A stretch of 64,000 nt of DNA, from positions 1,560,142 through 1,624,141 of the forward strand of contig JAEVLN010000005.1 of assembly GCA_018350325.1 (NCBI GenBank). Direction: 5' to 3'. Each line of letters starts with the position of its first letter. The first letter of the stretch is position 1. Shown here in pieces: positions 1 through 9,985 of this stretch. A model generated the notes under the pieces. The model was not told the DNA's origin, ran no database searches, and saw only the letters and a list, made by a program, of their open reading frames with translations. This stretch comes from Globodera rostochiensis. Its lineage: Eukaryota > Nematoda > Chromadorea > Rhabditida > Heteroderidae. The position numbers and the translations under genes are program-made.

Positions 1-926
1 GAGCTCGAGTCGAGACCCGAGAATCGAGACTTTTTTAAATTTTTTTTTTTGCAATTCACTGAAAATGCTAGTCTGACGTATATTTCAAGGCTCACCCCAT
101 TATGGATCTATCAGCTGTGCTTGCATTTTTTCAACATGTAACCGTTCCTACGCAGGGTTCCCACATTCTGGATCTCTCTGTTTAACTAATGCAAAGGATA
201 TCATCACCTCACTTACGAAGGCTCCCAGAAAATGCGTCAGTGATTATTAAATGTCATGCCAAACATGTTTCTGGAGGTTTTTGGGGTCGAAGAATCCGAT
301 TCTGACCTCTGTTACAACCAATTCCGAACCCCAAACCAGAATTCGACATTTGGTAGAAAATTCAAATTTTTCCGAAAATCACAGGAAATCATCGCCTCAC
401 TTACGAAGGACCCATTCGCCTGGGAGCAGAGCTGGACAAAATTCGTTTCGAAAGGAGAAATTTAGAAGGCGGAGAATCGGAAAGGCGATAGAGTAGAGAA
501 GGGTCACAGCGCCCGGGGAGTGGATGACCCGAGCGGAGACTCCATATAAGGGCGGAATAAGCGGGATCAAGACTATTTTGAGTACCAGGGTTGTTAATCG
601 TATTTTTCGTTGATGAAGAATTTATCGCTAACAAAGGGAGTGCCCCCAAGTGTCCGCGGAGTTTCGGGATGAAACTTGGCACACCGAAGATCAACCCCAT
701 ATTTCTACCACAAAGTGGCATTCATTTTTGCTGCGGCGCCTGGGGATCAAATGAAACGATTTTTAGACCCAGATTTATTTTTCAAAAATTTAAAATCATT
801 AAATGTCGGTGTTTTCTAATCATAGATTCTTCATTCAACTACTCTCAGAATTTATATTCCCAATTTCCTGAACATTTGGTCCGGCATTCTTTTCCACAGA
901 ATGTCCATCGACAAATTTTGATGCAT
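1..926. other. AT-rich intergenic DNA, no gene recognised
   Basis: No protein-like reading frame is recognised here. The first 30 bases are a short GAG/GAC/CGA simple repeat of the same kind as at 4130-4320. The only structured part (about 780-926) is the decayed 3' extension of the minus-strand gene that follows: its sequence matches the tail of the copy at 12284, but lies behind a premature stop at 927. Confidence 0.5.
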
Positions 927-1887
927 TTACTGTCGTTTAAATTGCCTTTTCCATCTAACCAAAGTGGCTATTCCAATTTTGAACATTTTGGCAATGTCCT
1001 CATCTCTAATTTTAGGATTTTGGTCCTTAATTTCATAATAACATTTCATCAATTTCTTTTGTTTGCTGTGCGAATGTTTATGCTTTGGTGCTGTAAAAGA
1101 ATTTTTGTTTAATGTAAATAATAAAATTGGGCTCAATATACTCACTGGTTTGGCCAATTTCATTTTTCCACCTGTAAATTGTGCTAAAACTGAGGCCCAA
1201 CTCTTTTGCGGCAGTTTCATTTATTTCAATTTGATAAGAATTTTTGAATCCGTCACGATTTAACTCGGCTTTCTTCTGATCAAACTTTTCTATCAAATTT
1301 ATTCGCTCATTTTTTTCCTTCACGGAGTTATGCATTTTTCGACTTAAGCCCAATTCTTTTTTCCATTCATATATTTTTGAACGATTGACTTTTAAACCTT
1401 TAGCAATTTTATCCTCAATTTGAGTTTTTTCTTTCCTTGGGAATTTTCCTATTTGCTTTAATTCGTCTTTCATTTCGTGGAATTTGTAAATAATTTTACG
1501 TTTTCGCTCATCTTCCGCTATATTTTCGTTTGAAGAAATTCCTTTGATAATTTCGTTATTTTTACCATTTTTGGCGTTATCAGAGTGATCAGCCTCTGTG
1601 AGAGGGGGATTCTGATCAGTTGAATTGGGTTCAATTTGTCCAAGCTGATCAGTTGAATTGGGCTCAATTTGTCCAATTTGGGTGTTCTGCCGGTCGATTT
1701 GGTGATGGACATTTTGTCCAAAGTTTGTTGGCGCCGGCATTTTCAAATCTTCGGCTTCACCTTTGTCCCACCAGCCTTCTCCGAATATTTCATCAAATGT
1801 TTTGAGCTCCAATTTTACGGATTCGACTTTGTCCAGTGAATTTGTTCCAAAGAATGACACCATAATTAAAATCCAAAATTCTTCCAT
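927..1887 (-). CDS. Secreted acidic repeat protein with HTH-like modules, copy 1
   Basis: Two exons on the minus strand (1887-1146 and 1090-927), with a 55-bp GTGAG...ACAG intron, give about 301 residues. The ATG at 1887 starts a hydrophobic signal-peptide-like segment (FWILIMVSFFG). After it come an acidic stretch with GEGWWDK, two copies of the 11-residue repeat (GQIEPNSTDQL type), and three related modules ending in K/R-x-YEWKKELG, YRWKNEIG and VRWKRQFK. Each module looks like the recognition helix of a transposase-type helix-turn-helix. No catalytic domain is seen. Compared with the copy at 12284 it stops about 30 codons early, so its tail has decayed or diverged. The role is unknown. A secretion signal joined to DNA-binding-like modules would fit a secreted effector, but this is inference. 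Confidence 0.6.
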
Positions 1888-3327
1888 TTTATTTGGACAA
1901 ATCAAGCGCTGAATTTATAAGATTTAAATTGAATTCAAATTCACATATTTGTATATTGTAATATTAATAAATTTTATTTAGCTTTGAAAAAAAATATTAT
2001 AAGTAATAAATGGCAACCCACAATTGAAATATGCATTCATAATTCAATTCTTTAATAATTATTTCGCCCGAATCAATATTCCCTTTTGAACCGGGACGAA
2101 ATCAATATTCATGGCATTTCATAAATATTTTTTTATAATTTTAAACCGGGAGCAAATCAATATTCCTGACATTTATAAATATTATACTTACTAAATTTAT
2201 TTATTATTTATGCCCAAAAATACACAATATAAAATACACTTTTTTTTTTGCCCAATACATCCTTAAAGATCAGTTTTCAAGCGATAAATAATAATTTTTT
2301 TTAGAAATTTTATATTTCAAAAAATGATCTTAAATACCATGCTGATAATCAAGGTTTTAAAATTTTTACACACGTTTTTGCATAACTATTTTTGCTTTTA
2401 AGTTCAACTTTTTGCCACTACTTGCCATTTTTTCAACTAGTTAATATTTCGACTTTTTTTTAAACAAAATTCCGCACCCTACTTATTAGTAAAATAGTAC
2501 GAAGTTTATTTAGAAACCCATACAGGGAAAGATTTAAAATATCACATAAAATAGAAGAAGAGCGAAAAATAACCGATTTGAAAAACAGCTTTCAAAATTG
2601 TGAGAGATTGCTTAGAGGAACAGGGTTGCCACCGCGGGTTGAGAAAATTGTCGGGTCGGGTTTCGGATCAGGTCGGCCAAAAAAACCTCGGGTCTGGTTT
2701 CGGGTTGAAATTTTTTTCTTCAGAATTTTAACCAAAAATCAAAAAATATGTAAAATCATAAATTGGTAAATAATGGGTGCAAAACAACAATTTCTCCAAG
2801 CTTTATCAAAGGGTTCTTCAAATCTGTAAGTATTATACCAGCCGTCGAAAACAGGCTATTTTTTTGTTGAGAATTCTGCTTTTTTCTAGGAGAGGGGTCG
2901 GCGGTGCCGATAGGCGCCACCGAGAAAAATTTTTTTTTGAATTTTTGACTCAATTCGTTAAAAGATTTGCAAACAAAATTTTGAAAATACGGTAATTTTT
3001 TGTTTATGTTATTGGTTTATTCAATTTTTAAGGAAAAATTAACAAAATTTTAGGGCAATTTCCTTCTGACCTGGAGGGATCGAATCTTAAAAATGTTGTT
3101 CTGATTTTGGCTTAAGAAAATTTCGAAGCGAATTCTTTACTTAATATTTTTCAGCCCCTCTCCTTAACGAAAAATTGGGCAAAATTTTGCAGTTTTTGGA
3201 CCAGTTTCATTATTACTAATTTTAATTTATTAATATTAATTATTTACAATTAAAATTTTTAGTCAGAAACTGCGTTACTTTTTTTTTCTTTCTTAAATAA
3301 TGAACCATTACCCAAACATATATTCAC
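1888..3327. other. AT-rich intergenic DNA
   Basis: Very AT-rich with many homopolymer runs. No coding sequence is recognised. It contains one copy of the GC-rich hairpin repeat near 2898, with an adjoining stretch (2925-2995) that is shared in reverse orientation with 15058-15118. Confidence 0.5.
2898..2922 (+). repeat. GC hairpin repeat, copy 1
   Basis: GC-rich imperfect palindrome of the form GGCGGTGCC-GATA-GGCGCCACC in AT-rich DNA, followed by GAGAAAAATTTTT and about 60 bp of further similarity to the copy near 15119. The same core appears at five other places in the left 15 kb, so it is a dispersed repeat family. Confidence 0.6.
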
Positions 3328-3412
3328 CTCTTTATTGTCCGCCGATGCTGAAGTGGATGGACCAGCGGCTCCGCCGTTTCCATCATTGTTGCGCCGCTTT
3401 CGACTCACTTAG
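3328..3412 (-). CDS. Possible orphan exon, Ser/Gly/Asn-rich
   Basis: An 85-bp GC-rich island in AT-rich DNA. On the minus strand it is bounded by a TTTACAG acceptor and an AG|GTGAAT donor. One frame reads as a basic then Gly/Ala/Ser-rich peptide (SRKRRNNDGNGG...). No partner exon could be joined with confidence; the minus-strand frame at about 3490-3600 is a candidate but lacks a clear GT donor. Gene identity is unknown. Confidence 0.2.
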
Positions 3413-3639
3413 CTGTAAATTTTTTTTTAAATGAAATATTTTAAAGTAATTTATTAATTCATTTTAATAAAAATTTTAAAAATATTTAAATTTTAAATTC
3501 TGCCTGATCATTTGCTGAAGTCGGTTCCAGAAGACGTGCCAAATCCATTTGTTCAACTCGTTCAGGCACATTCTGTCCGCCAGCGGGCTTGCGATTGGCG
3601 CTGTACGGGACCGGGACTTTTCGGGAAAAACCGAGACCG

Positions 3640-3763
3640 GGACTTCCCGGGACCAGAAAAACCGGGACCGGGACTTCCCGGGACCAGAAAAACCGTGACA
3701 GGGACTTCCCGGGACCAGAAAAACCGTGGCCGGGATTTCCCGGGACCAGAAAAACTGGGAGCG
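3640..3763. repeat. 31-bp tandem repeat (CCCGGGACC)
   Basis: Four tandem copies of a 31-bp unit containing GACTTCCCGGGACCAGAAAA. Related GGGACC/GTCCCGG words occur again around 14960-15030. Long open frames across the array arise because it lacks stop codons and are not taken as genes. Confidence 0.75.
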
Positions 3764-3767
3764 GGAT

Positions 3768-4122
3768 TTTTGAAGCTAAACCAAATTTAATAATAGTTGA
3801 ACCGGTTGAAGTTGTTTTAAAAGATAAACCTCGGCAAAAAATGATTTCGCCATTGAGCAAAAGTGCCCGCCGAATTAGGGCTAGAAGCAAAATGCCACAA
3901 AATGAATCATTTGAAGAAGCTAATTGCAGTGAAAAGTCCGAAGAAGCTAATAATCACACATCCAGTGAAACATTTGAAGAATCGGATTATTCAGAAAGCG
4001 AACATTTAAAGAAAATGGCAACAAATATCAAGAAAAAGTTGAGTATTAAAAAAAGTATTTTAAAAATGATTAAAAATTTTAGGAGCGGGCCGGACTCAAA
4101 AACTTTTATAAAAATGAATTAG
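3768..4122 (+). CDS. Possible gene fragment, acidic then lysine-rich
   Basis: Downstream of the 31-bp repeat an open frame reads as plausible protein: a hydrophobic/charged start (IIVEPVEVVLKD), an acidic Ser/Glu segment with repeated FEE, and a basic amphipathic tail (IKKKLSIKKSILKMIKN). It has no clear start, because the frame enters from the tandem repeat, and no recognised domain. It may be a real exon or chance. Confidence 0.25.
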
Positions 4123-4129
4123 ACAAAAC

Positions 4130-4320
4130 TAGAGACCGGTCGAGACGAGATCTCGTCTCGAAATCTCAAAAAATCTCGACGAGATTCTCGAGAAATCTCG
4201 TCTCGACATCTCGTCTCGAATAAAACTGAATTTTCAAGATTTTTCGAGATCCGAGATTTTTTCGAGAATCTCGTCTCGAGTCTCGCTCGAAAGAAACTCG
4301 AGATTCTCGATCTCGACTCC
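4130..4320. repeat. TCTCG/CGAGA simple repeat
   Basis: Dense degenerate array of CTCGTCTCGA and CGAGATTC words. It resembles the tract at 4745-4890 and the opening bases of the window, and similar GAGAC words occur at 13930-14090. Probably a dispersed simple repeat. Confidence 0.6.
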
Positions 4321-4385
4321 AAAAATTTTTTATAAAAACAGTGCTTTTCTTAACAAAGATTGGCAATTTTTGTAAAAAATTCCCC

Positions 4386-4410
4386 CGGCGGCGCCTGTCG
4401 GCACCGCCGG
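4386..4410 (-). repeat. GC hairpin repeat, copy 2
   Basis: GGCGGCGCC-TGTC-GGCACCGCC palindrome, preceded by an AT-rich flank similar to the other copies in reverse orientation. Confidence 0.55.
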
Positions 4411-4451
4411 ACATACTCCATTTTGGCTGCAAACAAATTCAAAATATCCTA

Positions 4452-4473
4452 GGCGGCGCCTATCGGCACCGCC
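4452..4473 (-). repeat. GC hairpin repeat, copy 3
   Basis: GGCGGCGCC-TATC-GGCACCGCC core, 42 bp after copy 2. Confidence 0.55.
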
Positions 4474-4744
4474 AAACCTCCGCTCACTCCCAAAAGTAAA
4501 TAAAAATTCTCAAAAACTATTTTTTGAAAAATTTCTTTAAAAAAGGTTTAAAAAAATCTAACAATTTTCTCACCGGCTCTTTCATACTCCACTAATAGGT
4601 CAAGCCCAGCGCGGCATACAGCATATGTAGGGTGCGTAACTGTCCTTTTTTAAAGAATTGTTTGCAAACATTCTTCTAGTGCGGCCTTCTTACCCCTACA
4701 AAATTTGGTGGAGTTTCTGAGAATTTTGAAAAAAATTATATTTT

Positions 4745-4890
4745 CATTTTCGAGATCCGAGATTCTTGAAAAAGCTCGTCTCGACATCTCGTCTCGAATA
4801 AAACTGAGTTTTCGAGATTTTTCGAGATACGAGATTCTTTCGACAATCTCGTCTCGAGTCTCGCTCGAAGCTCAACTCCGGTCTCTAGAC
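4745..4890. repeat. TCTCG/CGAGA simple repeat
   Basis: Second tract of the CGAGATCCGAGATTC/CTCGTCTCGA type. It runs directly into a fragment of the HTH-like protein family on the plus strand, so the simple repeat may have spread into or truncated that copy. Confidence 0.55.
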
Positions 4891-5110
4891 AAAACAGCTG
4901 CAAAAGAGTTGGGGCTAAGTAATAGAACAATTTACGCTTGGAAAAGTGAACTTGGCCAAACCAGTGAGTATTTGGAGCCCAATTTTATAAACACTCCCGC
5001 AGCGAACAAAGGATTAAGGACCAAAATCCAAAAATTATAAATATCTGTGGTAGTGAATGCCAGCTCAAATGTTCAGGAAATTGAACACTCGAATTCGGAA
5101 AGTATTTGAA
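4880..5110 (+). pseudogene. Fragment of the secreted HTH-repeat family
   Basis: A plus-strand reading frame encodes one HTH-like module (AAKELGLSNRTIYAWKSELG), the GQTSEY splice-site region, and a remnant of the following exon, without the signal peptide or the other modules. The matching tail (NVQEIEHSNSES type) follows at about 5070-5108 in another frame. It is a truncated, frameshifted relic in opposite orientation to the intact copies. Confidence 0.6.
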
Positions 5111-5434
5111 TGGTCAACGATTTGGAAAAACACCCAAATCTGTCATGATTCTTTTTTTTGGCTGAATTCGTAACATAACACTGTTTATATTTTATTTTTA
5201 TAAACAATTTCAAGCTTTTCTTCGGATGATTAGGATTCATTTTTCACTTTTTAAAGTTTTCAACATTTTAGATTAAACTCCTAATGGAAGTCAGAATTTC
5301 GCACAACAAGCGATGTACTAACAGTAATGCCCTCCGGGCTAAGATATGGGGTTTCAAGCTTTTTAAGCCACCGTAACTTTTATTATTGTAAAGCATCAAT
5401 CGGTTTCTTCGTTGGCCTTCACGTGTTCAATTTA

Positions 5435-5535
5435 TCAATGCCCCCGTTACTAATTTTAGGATTGTTGTCCTTAATTTCATAATATCTATTGATCAATTCC
5501 TATTGTTTGCTTTGGGTATTATTCGTCGTTGTAGA
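5435..5535 (-). pseudogene. Short relic of HTH-repeat family exon 2
   Basis: Minus-strand similarity to the last module of the family (the YYEIKDQNPKIR region): a TTTAGGATT.GT.CTTAATTTCATAATA block shared with 1010-1050, 6270-6300 and 12460-12490. It is too short and altered to code. Confidence 0.45.
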
Positions 5536-5728
5536 AAAAGTTTGAAAAAGATCAAAAGGAGGAATCAGGAAATAGGCACAATGCCCAAAAAGTTTTTAAG
5601 CGATCATTTCTGGTTGTTGCGCTACATTTATTAAATATGACAATTTCAATTAGGGTTGGTCCCCGACCCCTCGGGGGCGAGAAAGTCGGGGAAATTCTTT
5701 GAAGCTTTTTAGAAGAATGGGATGGGTA

Positions 5729-5751
5729 GGCGGTGCCAATAGGCGCGGCCG
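5729..5751 (+). repeat. GC hairpin repeat, copy 4
   Basis: GGCGGTGCC-AATA-GGCGCGGCC core, followed by GAAAATTTTTATTTGAAGATTTT, the same flank type as the other copies. Confidence 0.55.
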
Positions 5752-5930
5752 AAAATTTTTATTTGAAGATTTTAACAATTTTGTTAAGAAAATTGATTCA
5801 AATTTTGATCCGATAACTGTTCGGACGACCACACCTTTCAGAATTTTAACTTTGAAGATTTTAACTTAACTTTGAAAAAGTTAAAGTTTGCATATCAAAT
5901 GTACTTTCTAAGTTAAAGTTCAAAGTTAAA

Positions 5931-7580
5931 TTAACATCCGAACAATCCATTCTGTTGTCTTTGTCTTGGGTGGAAATCGGGTCGCTTCCAATCCCGGCGC
6001 GTCGTTTTCAATAAGAGTTCAGGCCAAATTTCGCCTGCATTCTGGAGCATCCCCATGACGTTCTGCCCGACTCCCCGACCATTCCGCCGATGACTGTTCG
6101 GACGACCTCTCCTTTCAGATTTTGCCTGAACATTTGCCGCGGCATTCTCTTCCACTGAATGTCCATCAACAGAATTTGGATGCAATGCTGTCGTTTAAAT
6201 TGTCTCTTCCAATTAACCAAAGTGCGTAATCCAATATTCAACATTTTGGCAATGTCCCCAACATTCATTTTAAGATTTTGGTCATTAATTTCATAATAAC
6301 GCTTCATCAATTCCTTTTGTTCGCTGTGGGTGTATTTCTTTGGTTCTGTAAAAGAATTTTAATTAATTTAAATATAAATAAATTAATAAAAGAAATACTC
6401 ACTGGTTTGGCCAAGTTCACGTTTCCAATTGTAAATTGTTACAAAACTGATGCCCAACTCTTTTGCGACAGTTTCATTTATTTGATTTGAATAAGAGTTT
6501 TTGAATCCGGCCCGCTGTAACTCGGCTTTCATTTGATCAAATTTTTCTACCAAATTTTTTTGCTCATTTTTTTTCCTCCCAAAGTTATGCATTTTTCGAA
6601 TTAGGCCAAATTCTTTTTTCCATTCAAATATTTTTGTGCGACTGACTTTTAAATGTTTAGCAATTCTATCCTCAATTGTATTCCTTTCTTTTGCCGAATA
6701 TTTTCCTTTTTGCTTCAATTCGTCTTTCGTTTCGTAGAATTTATCGACAATTTTACGTTTTTGCTCATCTTCATCAATATTTTCGTTTCAAGAAATTTCA
6801 TTGATTATTTTGGTCATTTTTGGCATTATCAAAGTCATCAGACTCTGTGAGAGGAGGATTCTGATCAGTTGAATTGGGTTCAATTTGTCCAAGCTGATCA
6901 GTTGAATTGGGTTCAATTTGTCCAAGCTGATCAGTTGAATTGGGTTCAATTTGTCCAAGCTGATCAGTTGAATTGGGTTCAATTTGTCCAAGCTGATCAG
7001 TTGAATTGGGTTCAATTTGTCCAAGCTGATCAGTTAAATTGGGTTCAATTTGTCCAAGCTGATCAGTTGAATTGGGTTCAATTTGTCCAAGATGATCAAT
7101 TGAATTGGGTTCAATTTGTCCAAGCTGATCAGTTGAATTGGGTTCAATTTGTCCAAGCTGATCAGTTGAATTGGGTTCAATTTGTCCAAGCTGATCAGTT
7201 GAATTGGGTTCAATTTGTCCAAGCTGATCAGTTGAATTGGGTTCAATTTGTCCAAGCTGATCAGTTAAATTGGGTTCAATTTGTCCAAGCTGATCAGTTG
7301 AATTGGGTTCAATTTGTCCAAGATGATCAATTGAATTGGGTTCAATTTGTCCAAGCTGGGTGTTCTGCCGGTCGATTTGGTGAAGGATATTTTGTCCAAA
7401 GTTTGTTGGAGGCATTTTCAAATCTTCGGCGGCTTCATCTTTGTCCCACCAGCCTTCTCCGCTTATTTCATTAAATGTTTTGAGTGGCGTTTCCTCCAAT
7501 TTTACTTTTACGGATTCGCCTTTTTCGAGTGAAATTATTGCAAATAATCCCATCAAAATTAAAATCCAAAAGTTCACCAT
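5931..7580 (-). pseudogene. Secreted HTH-repeat protein, copy 2, frame-broken
   Basis: The minus-strand ATG at 7580 opens a signal peptide (FWILILMGLFAII), the GEGWWDK block and fifteen 11-residue repeats, open to about 6798. There the frame shifts, and in the resumed frame a TGA falls where the intact copies have Ser. Homology then continues through two HTH-like modules (6718-6383), an intron, the third module (6310-6180) and a long tail (6185-5931) in a shifted frame. With one frameshift plus a stop in the middle and another shift near the end, it is best read as a pseudogene. The N-terminal 260 residues could still be made as a secreted repeat protein. Confidence 0.65.
6863..7361 (-). repeat. 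33-bp coding tandem repeat, 15 units
   Basis: Fifteen nearly identical 33-bp units, each encoding 11 residues (L-GQIEPNSTDQ) on the minus strand. Rare variants (S to L; TDQ to IDH) recur in the same order seven units apart, so a 7-unit (231-bp) block was duplicated. The other family members carry only two or three units. Because 33 is divisible by three the array is open in several frames on both strands; the other frames are shadows. Confidence 0.9.
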
Positions 7581-8192
7581 TTTAATTTAGGCAAAACAAC
7601 TTCTAAATTTAGAAATAAATAAAATCAAACTGAAAATTTGATATGGAAAGTTTTTTCTCAAATTATCTTAACTAAAAAATAATAATTCACATTTTTATAA
7701 ATTAATAAATATTTTTTAGTTTTTAAATATTATTGAAAGTAATAAATGACAGATATCTCATAAATTCCTGACATCTCATGACCATATATATTGATTGATT
7801 TTTTTATATATTTAACTGTTTTTTCAAAAATTTTCTAAGATTTTCCCAAGCGGTTTTTTATTTGATCTTTAAATCGGTGCTCGCATTTTAATTTTTTTTA
7901 ATTTGAAAAATATTTTGAATGTACATAAATATTTCATAAATTAATAAAATAATTTATGGCCAATAAAATTGTTATTTATTATTGATTTTCAATAGTCATG
8001 TGAAATTGTACAATTTTATTCATTTACATAAATATTCAAAGCACATGAATTATCTTTCTTTTTTTGCACTAATTCAATCAATTTTAATTTTGGCAAATTT
8101 TTATTCCCTCAAAACTGCGCTGAATAAAAAAAGCAAAAAGAAAAAATTCTTTGCCAATACCATTTATTTATTTTAGTCCAACCAAACAAGAT
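7581..8192. other. AT-rich intergenic DNA
   Basis: No gene recognised. Probably holds the promoter of the peptide gene at 8193 and the upstream region of the minus-strand gene at 7580. No clear TATA box assigned. Confidence 0.4.
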
Positions 8193-8465
8193 ATGCCATC
8201 CAAATTGATGCTTATTTTATGCTCAATTCTCTTCCTGACTTTACAATTCCCGGAACCGACTGAAACTGTTGTTGCACATGTTGCTCTGAAGCTAGCGACA
8301 TCGCCGGTAGGGAAAGTGGCGCTGAACGCGATGGTGCCCGGCGCGGGAACCGGTTGGATGGACAAAAACACAATAAATTTTTATAATCTTTAATATAGTT
8401 AAATTTTAGTGCTTGGTGTTGCGGCTAAACATCATAAAATGGTCAAAAAGGTTGTTCGTCTGTGA
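8193..8465 (+). CDS. Small secreted cationic peptide, two exons
   Basis: The ATG at 8193 starts a strong signal peptide (LMLILCSILFLTL). Exon 1 (8193-8352) and exon 2 (8410-8465) join in frame across a 57-bp intron (GTTGG...TTTTAG), giving about 71 residues. The predicted mature part has no cysteine. It is Ala/Val/Lys/His-rich with a Gly/Pro hinge (VPGAGT), and the second exon ends in a strongly basic amphipathic stretch (KHHKMVKKVVRL). Composition is like linear cationic antimicrobial or membrane-active peptides, but no family is recognised, so function is open. Without splicing the frame would end after 67 residues with an unremarkable tail. The in-frame join to a basic helix supports the spliced model. 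Confidence 0.5.
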
Positions 8466-9119
8466 TGCCATCATCCAGAAGCTTCACTGCAAAACCGGAT
8501 TGGGCTGATTATATAGAAAATTCAAGATTTAGTGATTATTCTTTACCTTTCTTTTTGAATGTTATGAATGGAGGCTTTTCAGTGGCTCACCTGGTTTTTG
8601 GACAATTGCTTTTGTTGCTTTATAAATGACGTCATTTGTTTCCATTTTTGCGCAAATTTTGAACAAGTTTCTTAACAAAATCAAAACATTTTGATTCCTT
8701 TATCGAAAATTCCAGCCCGCCAGCGGCCTTTCATTATTATATCCGGCTTTTGTTCTTAAAAATTGCTTCATTTTCAAAATTTAACCCGTTCAAAAAGCGC
8801 TTTTAAAATCTCGATTCTTTTCTATTGATAAATTCTTAATCAGTGCACTCAAATAACATATTAAAAGACAAGTAATTTATTTGACGAGAGGAGTCGATTG
8901 GTATATAAATTGTAGGGAAAATAAAAACTTTTAATATTATTCAGTTTTATCTTGAATATTAGGGTCAAATTACTCGAACGATGAAAAGCTTAAAATTGTG
9001 AAAAAGTTTGTCAATGAGTTTAAAAAAGGCCAATTTGTTAACGATTCCTCGCAGCAAAAGACTGCTCCTTTTATATTATTAGCTCTGTTCGGGTGATGAA
9101 CCCGCGAGCCATGTTTTAA
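8466..9119. other. AT-rich intergenic DNA
   Basis: Nothing recognised beyond AT-rich sequence with short homopolymers. Confidence 0.4.
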
Positions 9120-9350
9120 AAGCTCAACAAAAGTGAAGCCGAAGATTTGAAAACGCTGCCAACAAACTTTGGAGAAAATGTCCATCACCAAATCGACCGC
9201 CCAATTCAACTGATCTGCTTGGACAAATTGAACCCGATTCAACTGATGCTTGGACAAATTGAACCCAATTCAACTGATCAGCTTGGTCAAATTAAACCCA
9301 ATTCAACTGATCAGCTTGAACAACTTGAACCCAATTCAACTTTCCGATAA
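9120..9350 (+). pseudogene. Fragment of secreted HTH-repeat family (N-terminal part)
   Basis: On the plus strand, relics of the conserved pre-repeat block (TNFGENVHHQIDR) and four decayed 11-residue repeats (GQIEPNSTDQL) are visible, with one or more frame changes. There is no signal peptide and no HTH-like module. It ends at a purine-rich tract. Confidence 0.6.
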
Positions 9351-9382
9351 ATCTTTTCTTCAATGATAAAGATTATTAATAG

Positions 9383-9715
9383 AGAGGGGGGGGGGGGGAG
9401 GATAGGAGAGAAAGAGGGAGAGTGTAGTGTGGGGGGGGGGGAAGGAAGAGATGAACAGTGGGAAGAAAGGAAGAGATGAACGGAAGGGAGACGAAAGGGG
9501 GGAGGATAGATAAACAGTGGGAAGAAAAAAACAGATGAACGGAAGGGAGACGGGGGGGAAGGAGATGAACAGTGGGAAGAAGAGAACAGATGAACTGAAG
9601 GGAGGCGGGAGGGGGAGGGGGGAGGAAGAGAAGAACAGTGGGAAGAAAGGAAGAGATGAACGGAAGGGAGACGGGAGGAGGGAGGAAGAGATGAACAGTC
9701 GGAAGAATTTTTGAA
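9383..9715. repeat. Purine-rich GA/GGGA tract
   Basis: About 330 bp almost without pyrimidines on the plus strand, including two poly-G runs and repeated GATGAACAGTGGGAAGAA and GGAAGGGAGACGGG words. Long minus-strand frames across it (Ser/Pro/Phe-rich) are composition artefacts. Such tracts can form triplex or G-quadruplex structures. Confidence 0.8.
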
Positions 9716-9985
9716 GAAATAGTGTGCGAAAAAGAGAGAGTATGTCGACGAGAGTAATTTGGGCATCAGCGCACCCCATCTAAAAAATGTTTAGTTACTT
9801 TTTTGAACAATTTTATTTTTTGAAAAATAATGTGCGACAAAGAGAGCGTCAGACGACAAGCGTAATATGGACAACAACGTGCCCATCTAAAAATTGTTTT
9901 AGTTACTTTTTTAAAAATTTTATTTTTTGAAGAAATAGTGTGCGAAAAAGAGAGAGTCAGACGGCGAGAGTAATTTGGATGACGT
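9709..9985. repeat. Tandem repeat of about 105 bp, 2.6 copies
   Basis: Three successive blocks start with TGAAGAAATAGTGTGCGAAA-like sequence, continue with AGAGAGAGTCAGACGGCGAGAG and (in the first two) CCATCTAAAAA.TGTTTAGTTACTTTTT. The third is truncated at GATGACGTG. Confidence 0.7.

Noticed and set aside
591..1112. 173-codon plus-strand ORF
   Set aside because: Partly antisense to the HTH-repeat gene and otherwise AT-rich with no protein-like pattern.
6869..7474. Long plus-strand ORF with repeated LNWVQFVQAD
   Set aside because: Antisense shadow of the 33-bp coding repeat; a repeat length divisible by three keeps several frames open.
9311..9779. Two long minus-strand Ser/Pro/Phe-rich ORFs
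   Set aside because: They cover a purine-rich tract; composition alone explains the open frames.
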